Shown piece by piece: positions 52,923 through 60,435 of a stretch of DNA of 63,081 nucleotides (positions are counted from its first letter, which is position 1; each line of letters opens with the position of its first letter). This stretch comes from Helicobacter anseris (GTDB lineage Bacteria > Campylobacterota > Campylobacteria > Campylobacterales > Helicobacteraceae). A model generated the notes under the pieces. It worked only from the letters and a program-made list of their open reading frames with translations, was not told the origin of the DNA and did no database searches. Where the stretch lies: assembly GCF_003364335.1 (NCBI RefSeq), contig NZ_NXLX01000009.1, positions 1 through 63,081 on the forward strand, given 5' to 3'. The translations under genes were made by a program, and so were the position numbers.

Positions 52923-53615
52923 TTAATCATTTCTATTATTGAAGATTCCAATAAGCTGCAAAATACTTACAAAAATATTTAAGAAATCAAGATAAAGACT
53001 AACTGCAGCATCTACAGGGCTATCATATAAACCTCTTACCATATTTTGCGTATCATACGCTACAAACAAACTAAATAAAATTGCACAAGCACCAGCAATT
53101 AGCACTTGCATCATAGGAGAACCTAGAAAAATATTAACAAGTGAACAAACTACTACAACAATCAATGCAATAAAGAGCATTTTACCCATATTTGCAAGAT
53201 CTTTTGTCGTTTTGAGCGCATAAATACTCATCACACCAAAAATAATAGTTGTCATACCAAGAGCTTGCCAAACAGCACTTAAACCACTTGTTGCAATCAC
53301 AGATCCCAATAAAGGAACTAGAGTAACACCGCTAAGCGTAGTAAATACAAAGAGTAAGGCAACATTCAATCCAGGCTTTCCTTTTGAAAACATTAAACCA
53401 AAGAATGCAACAATCTCAGCAATAAAAAACACCCACTTATTTTGCATTACTATTCCAAAATTCATTAAACCTAATAATGCACCAAGAGTTGCAAACAATA
53501 AGCTACCTGCAAAAAACTTATAAGTAGTTTTTACAAAACTTACCAATGAGCTTTCGCTTTCAAAAACTCTTTCTTGAGAATATGCTCTTGTTTGTTGTCT
53601 ATCGTATAAACCCAT
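52923..53615 (-). CDS. Bax inhibitor-1/YccA family membrane protein
   Basis: Seven-segment inner membrane protein (230 aa) of the BI-1 (TMBIM) superfamily. Family phrases are FKGKPG-type loops, GVTLVPLLG and the C-terminal YDTQNMVRGLY...DAAVSLYLDFLNIFVSIL. Members affect membrane protein quality control and calcium leak; the bacterial role is unsettled. I chose the ATG with AGGAG at seven bases over one 21 bases upstream. The neighbour gap is also its neighbour in H. pylori. Confidence 0.88.
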   Translation of the reverse strand: MGLYDRQQTRAYSQERVFESESSLVSFVKTTYKFFAGSLLFATLGALLGLMNFGIVMQNKWVFFIAEIVAFFGLMFSKGKPGLNVALLFVFTTLSGVTLVPLLGSVIATSGLSAVWQALGMTTIIFGVMSIYALKTTKDLANMGKMLFIALIVVVVCSLVNIFLGSPMMQVLIAGACAILFSLFVAYDTQNMVRGLYDSPVDAAVSLYLDFLNIFVSILQLIGIFNNRND

Positions 53616-53704
53616 GATTTTGCTCCTAATTTTCAAAATTTGGTTTTGAGCTGAAATACTACAAAAAATGTGTTAATAAACTATTAAACCTCTTTTGTGT
53701 GAGC

Positions 53705-53710
53705 TATAAT
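53705..53710 (+). promoter_or_regulatory. -10 element of gap
   Basis: Consensus TATAAT, 31 bases before the gap ATG. Confidence 0.5.
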
Positions 53711-53740
53711 TATGGCAAAATTTAATAGCTGGCTACAACG

Positions 53741-54730
53741 ATGAAAAAAATTAAAATTGCTATCAATGGTTTTGGAAGACTTGGCAGAAGTATTGCAAGA
53801 GTGATTAGTTTGCGAGATGATATGCAACTAATTGCCATCAACGATCCAAGCTCTTGGGATATTCTCTCTTATCTCCTAGAGCACGATAGCACTCATAAAG
53901 CCTTCCCAAAAAAAATTGTTTTTGAAAATCAAAAACTCTCTATAGAAAATCAAGAAATATACACATTCAACGAAAGCAATCCTGATAAGTTGGATTTTAG
54001 CGATGCGGATGTCGTAATAGAATCTTCTGGAAAATTTCTTTTAGAAAACCAGCTTACACACCATCTACAAAAAGGAGTAAAGAAAGTCATTCTTTCTGCA
54101 CCAAGTCTAGATTCTATGCCAACATTTGTTTTAGGGGTAAATCACACAAAATACAACAATGAACCTATAATCTCTAATGGTTCTTGCACCACAAACTGCC
54201 TTGCACCCATTTGCCACATATTAAATGAACATTTTGGGATACTATCAGGAAACATCATCACAATCCATAGCTACACCAATGATCAAAATCTTTTAGATAG
54301 TGCTCATAGAAGCGATAAAAGAAGATCTAGAGCCGCTGCTACTAATATCATCCCCACAACAACAGGTGCTGCAAAAAATTTACACAGGGTGCTACCAAAC
54401 TTAAAAGATAAACTTCATGGACATAGCATCAGAGTGCCTGTTTGCAATGTTTCAATGCTAGATTTAAATATCAATCTCAACAAATCTCCATCAATTGATG
54501 AAATCCATATGCTTTTTGAAAATTATAAAAATACAAGCTTGAAAGGAATCTTGGATATCGATGAAAAATTTGGTGTAAGCACTGATTTTATGGGAAATCC
54601 TCATAGTTGCATTATTGCAAAAGATTTAAGCTTTAATATAGATAACTTTTTAAAAGTTATGGCATGGTATGACAATGAATGGGGATATTCTAATAGAATC
54701 GTTGAACTTGCAAAATACATCATGTCCTAA
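53741..54730 (+). CDS. gap: glyceraldehyde-3-phosphate dehydrogenase
   Basis: Glycolysis/gluconeogenesis enzyme (329 aa). It has Rossmann INGFGRLGRS (8-17), catalytic Cys in SNGSCTTNCLAP and the late MAWYDNEWGYSNR. After the second strand the sequence is NDPSSW rather than the usual NDL, a region that affects NAD/NADP choice, so cofactor use may differ from E. coli GapA. A sugar aminotransferase follows 11 bases later and is probably co-transcribed. Confidence 0.95.
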   Translation: MKKIKIAINGFGRLGRSIARVISLRDDMQLIAINDPSSWDILSYLLEHDSTHKAFPKKIVFENQKLSIENQEIYTFNESNPDKLDFSDADVVIESSGKFLLENQLTHHLQKGVKKVILSAPSLDSMPTFVLGVNHTKYNNEPIISNGSCTTNCLAPICHILNEHFGILSGNIITIHSYTNDQNLLDSAHRSDKRRSRAAATNIIPTTTGAAKNLHRVLPNLKDKLHGHSIRVPVCNVSMLDLNINLNKSPSIDEIHMLFENYKNTSLKGILDIDEKFGVSTDFMGNPHSCIIAKDLSFNIDNFLKVMAWYDNEWGYSNRIVELAKYIMS

Positions 54731-54741
54731 GGTTATAGTTT

Positions 54742-55899
54742 ATGGATATTAAATTTTTAGACCTCTCAGCACTCAACGCACCTTATTTTGAACGCTTCTG
54801 TGAAATAATGCAAAAAATCTTACAATCAAGTGCATTTATAGGTGGAGAATACTGCAATACTTTTGAGCAAAATTTTGCAAAATATCTCAATGTAGCAGGC
54901 TGTGTAGGAGTTGCAAATGGAACAGATGCACTAGAAATTGCCATCAAATCCCTAAACCTTCCTAAAGGCAGTCAGATTATCGTCCCTGCAAATACTTTTA
55001 AAGCCTCTTGTGAAGCAATTTTAAATACGGGTCATAAAGCAGTAATTGTTGATTGTGATGAAAACTACAATATCAAACCAAGCACATTACTAAATGCAAT
55101 TACACCCTTTACTTCTGCAATTATTGTAGTGCATTTATATGGTCGTATCTGCGATATCACCAAAATTGCACAAATTGCACAAGAACATCATCTAGCACTT
55201 ATAGAGGATTGCTCACAGGCTCATGGCGCAAGAATCAAAATCAACAACACCATATCTTTTGCAGGGACTATTGGAGATATCGGAACCTTTAGTTTTTATC
55301 CAAGCAAAAATTTAGGAGCAATCGGAGATGCAGGTTGCATTGTAAGCAACAATATAACCCTACTATCTCGTGCTAGAAATATTGCAAATCACGCAAATCA
55401 TTCTCAAGAAAAAATCTCTTTTATTGGAAGAAACTCACGCTTGGATAATCTACAAGCTGCATTCTTAAACCTCAAACTTCAAGACTTAGATTCTCACAAT
55501 GCACACCGCCAACATATTGCCACACTCTATCAAAAACATTTAAAAGATATACCACAAATCCTATTGCCAGAAATCCCTATGCATTCATACCAATGTGTAT
55601 GGCACCTTTATGTCATAAGACTGCATAAAGAATTAGAAAATAAACGCCATCTCTTAAAAGAATTCCTTGCTAAAAATGGCATAGAAACCCATATTCACTA
55701 TCCGCAAAACCTAGCAAAAATTAAAGAAATTAAATTTCATATACACACCATCATTCATTCTCTACCAAATGCCACAAATTGGGATGAAAATATCCTCTCC
55801 TTGCCAATGGGAATTCATATTCAAGAAGAACAAGTGATTTTTATTGCTCAAAAAATCAAAGAGTTTTGTCAAAATTATATTTCAAACTCAAATGAGTAA
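54742..55899 (+). CDS. DegT/DnrJ/EryC1/StrS sugar aminotransferase
   Basis: PLP enzyme (385 aa) that aminates a nucleotide-linked keto sugar. It has PLP lysine K189 in SFYPSKNLGAIGDAG, VANGTDAL (57-64), EDCSQAHGA (155-163) and RNSRLDNLQAAFL. The overall pattern is closest to the FdtB/QdtB (3-amino-3,6-dideoxyhexose) group, but product and position are not certain. No sugar dehydratase or glycosyltransferase is adjacent; it sits directly behind gap. The likely target is LPS O-chain or flagellin glycan. Confidence 0.88.
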   Translation: MDIKFLDLSALNAPYFERFCEIMQKILQSSAFIGGEYCNTFEQNFAKYLNVAGCVGVANGTDALEIAIKSLNLPKGSQIIVPANTFKASCEAILNTGHKAVIVDCDENYNIKPSTLLNAITPFTSAIIVVHLYGRICDITKIAQIAQEHHLALIEDCSQAHGARIKINNTISFAGTIGDIGTFSFYPSKNLGAIGDAGCIVSNNITLLSRARNIANHANHSQEKISFIGRNSRLDNLQAAFLNLKLQDLDSHNAHRQHIATLYQKHLKDIPQILLPEIPMHSYQCVWHLYVIRLHKELENKRHLLKEFLAKNGIETHIHYPQNLAKIKEIKFHIHTIIHSLPNATNWDENILSLPMGIHIQEEQVIFIAQKIKEFCQNYISNSNE

Positions 55900-55936
55900 T
55901 CATCTCATTTTACAAACTCACATAAAGGATTTTTCA

Positions 55937-56458
55937 ATGAAACTTAAAATTTTTCTTTTCTCTTGCATTTCAGCACTTATGCTTTCAGGTTGTGGTGTTT
56001 TAAATTTTGAAGAATCAAAAGCACAAAGCCAAAAATGCCAAACCCCGTATGTCTTAATCAAAACCCCAAATATCCATGTTCAAGAAAATGATTTACAAAT
56101 CAAAGAAGAGGAAGTGTTAGATACTCTAAAAACACTGATGGAAGATGCATGTATTGCAATTAGCCAAAATGATGATGCTTATGATCTTGATATTACCTAT
56201 TCAAGTAGCCTTAGTGCTCAAAGCAAAGAAAATATCACCTCTGTTGCTCAAGAAAACATAGCAAAGGTAAAAATCACCCTTACCCTTAAAAAAGATCGCT
56301 CCTCTAGAATCTTCAATAGCGAACAAGCACTGCAAATCAATGGAAAGAAAATTTTAGGTATTGGACAAAATGCGCAAATCACAGATAAAGACAAACAAAA
56401 GCTTTTGCAAGAGGCAATCAAGCGTGCATATTTACAAGCCATAAATAGTATGAGATGA
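55937..56458 (+). CDS. lipoprotein of unknown function
   Basis: The 173-residue protein has a type II signal peptide with lipobox LSGC, Cys19 acylated, followed by an acidic alpha/beta domain. LDITYSSSLSA and the VKITLTLKKDRSSRIF strands resemble a small LptE- or YajG-like fold, but I cannot assign it. I chose the ATG preceded by AAGGA; longer readings into the aminotransferase gene lack a signal peptide. The terminator uses its last two codons. Confidence 0.78.
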   Translation: MKLKIFLFSCISALMLSGCGVLNFEESKAQSQKCQTPYVLIKTPNIHVQENDLQIKEEEVLDTLKTLMEDACIAISQNDDAYDLDITYSSSLSAQSKENITSVAQENIAKVKITLTLKKDRSSRIFNSEQALQINGKKILGIGQNAQITDKDKQKLLQEAIKRAYLQAINSMR

Positions 56459-56473
56459 TTTATTCTCATTTTT
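56450..56473 (+). terminator. intrinsic terminator after the lipoprotein gene
   Basis: ATGAGA and TCTCAT form a six-base stem around an eight-base loop, followed directly by five T residues. The 5' arm is the final Met-Arg codons of the gene. Confidence 0.7.
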
Positions 56474-56543
56474 ATCTAAAAATGAAAAAATATTTACATT
56501 TTTTCTTTATAGTTTGAATTGCAAAATTTAATAAGGAGCAAAA

Positions 56544-57047
56544 ATGCTATCACAAGAAACAATCAAACTACTCAACCAACAAGTCAATAAAGAAATGTAT
56601 GCAGCAAACCTCTATCTTAGTATGAGTTCTTGGTGCTATGAACACAGCTTTGATGGTGCTGGAAAGTTTTTATTTAATCACGCAGGAGAAGAAAGCGATC
56701 ATGCAAAAAAACTTATTACTTATCTTAATGAAACAGATTCTAAAGTAGAGCTTACTTCCATTCCTGCACCAAAGACAGATTTTAAGAATCTCTTAGAGGT
56801 GTTTGAAGAAACTTTTAAGCATGAGCAAGAAATCACAAAATCCATCAATAATCTTGTTGATTTTGTATTCTCAAATAAAGATTTTTCAACATTCAATTTC
56901 TTACAATGGTATGTTTCAGAACAACATGAAGAAGAAGCTCTCTTTAGAGGCATTCTAGATAAAATACGCCTTATTGGGAATGAGGGCAATGGTCTTTATC
57001 TTGCTGATGAATACATCAAAAGCATTGCTCTATCAAGAAGCAAATAA
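56544..57047 (+). CDS. pfr: non-haem ferritin
   Basis: The 167-residue, 24-mer iron-storage ferritin has the ferroxidase residues: E17 in VNKEMYAAN, E49-E50 and H53 in GEESDHAKK, and E94 in FKHEQEI. It closely matches Helicobacter Pfr. A TATAGT lies 31 bases before ATG. Pfr is repressed by apo-Fur in H. pylori; no Fur site was confidently seen here. Confidence 0.95.
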   Translation: MLSQETIKLLNQQVNKEMYAANLYLSMSSWCYEHSFDGAGKFLFNHAGEESDHAKKLITYLNETDSKVELTSIPAPKTDFKNLLEVFEETFKHEQEITKSINNLVDFVFSNKDFSTFNFLQWYVSEQHEEEALFRGILDKIRLIGNEGNGLYLADEYIKSIALSRSK

Positions 57048-57076
57048 CTTTAACAATACTTTAAAAAAACTTATAG

Positions 57077-57082
57077 TAGAAT
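57077..57082 (+). promoter_or_regulatory. -10 element of the DHOase-like/mscS operon
   Basis: TAGAAT, 25 bases before the ATG of the dihydroorotase homologue. Confidence 0.4.
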
Positions 57083-57106
57083 CTCAGCCAAAAAAGGGAT
57101 TCTACT

Positions 57107-58318
57107 ATGCTACTTATCAATGGCACTATTTGCGATTACTCTGGTATAAAAAAAGCTGACATACGAATCAAAGATGATAAAATCACTCATATAAACACTA
57201 CTCTCTCCCAAGAAGAAAATGAAATTGTAATTGATTGTAAAGATAAATTTATCTTTCCTGCCTTAATTGATCTAGGGATTTATCCAAAAAACAAAACCCT
57301 ATCTAGCCAAACCTTACAAACACTTTCAAAAAAGTGCTTTGGTGGGGGTGTGGGAAGCATTTTACTTTATGCAGATTGTAATCCAAAAACAAACACAGAA
57401 TCCATCATAGAACTTGCCAATCTTATCAATCACACATTACCCCAAAATATTTTCTCAAGCATATATCCCTTTGATTCTAATAATAAAATTTCTAATATTG
57501 CTTCTTTGAAAAATCTTGGAGGCAGTGCCATTCATATTCATAGCCAACTTTTAGAAGGTCAGAATCTCCTCACACTCACACATTATGCAAATATGCTAGA
57601 TATACCATTTATTAGCATTCCTTATGATACAGAACTTGCACAAGGAGTAATTGATGAGGGAATCTTGGCTACAAGACTTGGATTACCTAGTATTCCACCA
57701 ATTGCATGGGAAAAAGAAATTATTAGAATGTGTGCCATTAGTGCGAATACAAAAAACAAAATGCTTCTCACACTAACTAATGCTTTTGAATATGTTACAT
57801 TTTTTAATAGCAAGGGGGCAGATATTACCACTCAAACTCCTATCCATCACCTCATACTCAATGAGAGTTCCTATGAAAACTATGCGACAAAAGCAAAAAT
57901 GTTCCCTCCGCTAAAAAGCAAAGAAAATCAAGAAAGCCTTATTAAAAAATTGCAACAAGGCGAGATAAAATGTCTCACAAGTCTGCAAAATGCCACTTAT
58001 AACTCCCAAAAAGATGAAGTTTTTGAGCTTGCAAGCTGTGGAGTTGATATCATCAATCATTACTTCTCACTTCTTTATACTTTTTTTGTTAAAACAAATA
58101 TTATTTCACTGCCAAAACTTCTTGAGTTATGTGCAAAAAATCAAGCAGATTTTCTAAAACTTAAAAAAGGTCAAATCGCTTGTGATTTTGACGCAGATCT
58201 TATCATTGTGGATTTGGAATCTAGCTTTATATGTGAAGATAGTTATTCTCCTTATTTCAACCAAACTCTTTTCTCAAAAATACAAAAAACTATTTTAGGG
58301 GGCAAAATCTATGAATAA
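57107..58318 (+). CDS. dihydroorotase homologue lacking the metal site
   Basis: Amidohydrolase-superfamily protein (403 aa) with the dihydroorotase plan: N-terminal beta-sandwich NGTICDYSG, FIFPALIDLG, and the C-terminal GQIACDFDADLIIVD. Where active enzymes have D-x-HxH it reads DLGIYPK (55-61), and the later His and Asp ligands are also not apparent, so it should be non-catalytic. Such pseudo-DHOases (PyrC2/PyrX type) can scaffold aspartate transcarbamoylase. It is overlapped by mscS by eight bases. Confidence 0.82.
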   Translation: MLLINGTICDYSGIKKADIRIKDDKITHINTTLSQEENEIVIDCKDKFIFPALIDLGIYPKNKTLSSQTLQTLSKKCFGGGVGSILLYADCNPKTNTESIIELANLINHTLPQNIFSSIYPFDSNNKISNIASLKNLGGSAIHIHSQLLEGQNLLTLTHYANMLDIPFISIPYDTELAQGVIDEGILATRLGLPSIPPIAWEKEIIRMCAISANTKNKMLLTLTNAFEYVTFFNSKGADITTQTPIHHLILNESSYENYATKAKMFPPLKSKENQESLIKKLQQGEIKCLTSLQNATYNSQKDEVFELASCGVDIINHYFSLLYTFFVKTNIISLPKLLELCAKNQADFLKLKKGQIACDFDADLIIVDLESSFICEDSYSPYFNQTLFSKIQKTILGGKIYE

Positions 58319-59114
58319 AGAATTCTTCATATCCTACCTTCCTATGCTTCAAACATTAGGTATCAATGCGCTAAAAGCCATAGCAATTATGCTTATAGGC
58401 TGGTATTTTGCAAGATTTATGAGAACCAAACTCATTAAAATCTTGGCAAAAAAAGATGAAATCCTAGCAAATTTCCTTGCACAACTTGGCTTTATTATCT
58501 GTATCATCATCACCATCATCACTACTCTTGGCACACTAGGAGTGCAGACTACTTCTATACTCACAGTTGTGGGAACTGCTGGGGTAGCCATAGCTTTAGC
58601 ACTAAAAGATTCTTTATCAAGTATTGCTGGAGGGATTATCCTTATTGTATTAAGACCCTTTAAAAAAGGAGATGTTGTAGAGCTTGGCTCTATTGCTGGA
58701 AAAGTAGAAGCGGTCAATCTTTTCAACACCTCCATTCGAATGGCTGATGATAGGCTTGCAATATTACCAAATCGCAATATTGTCAGTGCAAATATCATCA
58801 ATTCTACTGATAGCGAGCGTAGAAGAATTGAATGGGTATGTGGAGTGGGGTATAATAGTGATATTGAAAAAGTAAGAAATATCATCAAAGAAGTCATTGC
58901 CAATATGGACAAAATAGATCAAGATTTCCCGCCATTTGTGGGTATCACAGATCTTGGTGCTAGCTCTTTAAATTTTACGATTAGAATCTGGGCAAAAATT
59001 GAAAATGGTGTTTTTAATGTCAGAAGTGAGCTCATTGAAAAAGTCAAAGTCGCTCTTGATAAAGAAGGCATTGAAATACCATTTAACAAACTTGATGTCA
59101 CCATAAAGCAATAA
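58311..59114 (+). CDS. mscS: small-conductance mechanosensitive channel MscS
   Basis: Membrane channel (267 aa) that opens under tension to release solutes. It has three membrane helices, with the pore helix GVAIALALKDSLSSIAGGIILIVLRPF-like glycine/alanine register at about 90-115, followed by the beta domain FKKGDVVELG and LPNRNIVSANIIN. Length is typical. It is translationally linked to the genes on both sides (eight-base overlap, then two bases to the deaminase). Confidence 0.95.
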   Translation: MNKEFFISYLPMLQTLGINALKAIAIMLIGWYFARFMRTKLIKILAKKDEILANFLAQLGFIICIIITIITTLGTLGVQTTSILTVVGTAGVAIALALKDSLSSIAGGIILIVLRPFKKGDVVELGSIAGKVEAVNLFNTSIRMADDRLAILPNRNIVSANIINSTDSERRRIEWVCGVGYNSDIEKVRNIIKEVIANMDKIDQDFPPFVGITDLGASSLNFTIRIWAKIENGVFNVRSELIEKVKVALDKEGIEIPFNKLDVTIKQ

Positions 59115-59116
59115 AA

Positions 59117-60331
59117 ATGAAAACAAAAGTAATTGGAGCAAGCAAAGTTTTTTTATGCAATGAAAACTTTGATATTTTAGAAAATGGTGCCATAGCATTT
59201 AATGAAAAAATCCTAGAAGCGGGTGACTTTCAAACACTTGCTTCAAAATACCAAAATGCAACCTTTTATGAGCAAAGGGTGCTTCTACCAAGCTTTATCA
59301 ATCCACATATTCATTTTGAATTTAGCAACAATACAACAGCTTTTATCTATGGTGGCTTTGATAAATGGCTTACAAGCATTATGCAAAATAGAGATACTAT
59401 CTTGCAAGACAACACACAAGCCATAAAAGAAGCTATAAAAGAACAGCTAGAAAGCGGGGTTGGGAGTGTAGGAGCTATCAGTAGCTATGGTGATGATATG
59501 ATTGAACTTGCCAAAAGCCCCCTTAAAGTCTTATTTTTCAATGAAATCATTGGATCTAATCCTAGTGCGGTGGATTTTTTATATAGCAATTTTTTAGAGC
59601 GCTTAGAAGCCTCAAAAAAACTAGCTACTAAAAAATTTATCCCATCAATTGCATTGCATTCCCCCTATTCTGTGCATTACATACTAGCCAAAAAAGTCAT
59701 TGAGCTTGCCAAAAGAGAAAATCTCAAGACTTCTGTGCATTTTTTAGAATCTCATCAAGAAAGAGAATGGCTAGAAAAATCTAGCGGATGGTTTAAAAGT
59801 TTTTATGAACAAACTTTAAAACTCAAAGATGCCAAATCTCTCTACACTATCCAAGATTTCCTTGCACTTTTTGAAGGAATGGATACTTTATTTGTGCATT
59901 GCCTTTTTGCAAACAAAGAAGAATTACAAAGTATATGCAAAAGTGGTAGCGTCATCTCTTGCCCAAGAAGCAACCGCCTTTTAAACAACAAAATATTCAA
60001 TCTAGATTCCATACCCTCAGAAAAAATCTCAATTGCCACTGATGGCAAAAGCTCTAATAATAATCTAAATTTTCTTGATGAGCTAAGATATACCCTCTTT
60101 GCATATAACACAAAAGATCCTCTAGAACTTAGCAAAACTCTACTTCTCTCAAGCACAAATTTTGCCGCAAAAGCCCTAAAGCTAAATAATGGAATCTTGC
60201 AGAAAAACAAAGATGCGGATTTTACTCTCTTTGAAATTCCAAATATCACTGCCTCTTCTCAAGAAGCCTTGCAATTTATCCTACACGCAAAGAAAAAAGA
60301 AAAAATCTTTATCAATGGGGAAGAATTTTAG
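59117..60331 (+). CDS. mqnX: chlorohydrolase-family deaminase, probable aminodeoxyfutalosine deaminase
   Basis: Metal-dependent amidohydrolase (404 aa, COG0402). The metal ligands are H64 and H66 in NPHIHFE, then HFLES, VHCLF and the catalytic Asp in ATDGKSS. Family members in Campylobacterota deaminate 6-amino-6-deoxyfutalosine in the futalosine route to menaquinone; other COG0402 substrates (guanine, S-adenosylhomocysteine) cannot be excluded. It is the last gene of the operon. Its stop lies 18 bases before a G11 tract. Confidence 0.75.
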   Translation: MKTKVIGASKVFLCNENFDILENGAIAFNEKILEAGDFQTLASKYQNATFYEQRVLLPSFINPHIHFEFSNNTTAFIYGGFDKWLTSIMQNRDTILQDNTQAIKEAIKEQLESGVGSVGAISSYGDDMIELAKSPLKVLFFNEIIGSNPSAVDFLYSNFLERLEASKKLATKKFIPSIALHSPYSVHYILAKKVIELAKRENLKTSVHFLESHQEREWLEKSSGWFKSFYEQTLKLKDAKSLYTIQDFLALFEGMDTLFVHCLFANKEELQSICKSGSVISCPRSNRLLNNKIFNLDSIPSEKISIATDGKSSNNNLNFLDELRYTLFAYNTKDPLELSKTLLLSSTNFAAKALKLNNGILQKNKDADFTLFEIPNITASSQEALQFILHAKKKEKIFINGEEF

Positions 60332-60349
60332 ACAAAAAATGAAAAATTA

Positions 60350-60360
60350 GGGGGGGGGGG
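60350..60360. repeat. intergenic G11 tract upstream of the adhesin gene
   Basis: Eleven G residues lie 75 bases before the adhesin ATG. A candidate -10 (TATTAT, 60385-60390) lies downstream with room for a -35 at about 60362-60367, so the tract would abut the -35 region. Length changes could tune transcription. Confidence 0.75.
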
Positions 60361-60435
60361 ATAAGAAAATCTTAAGTTTATTTTTATTATCATTGCACTT
60401 TATTTTTTAAAATCTTTAAAAAAGGAGTTAATTAC

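Noticed and set aside
58349-58912. 187-codon minus-strand frame inside mscS
   Set aside because: It is fully antisense to a clear MscS gene, with no ribosome site and a composition that mirrors the sense codons.
60340-60353. Mini-frame ATG AAA AAT TAG before the intergenic G tract as a leader peptide
   Set aside because: It is three codons long with no ribosome site; chance in AT-rich DNA.
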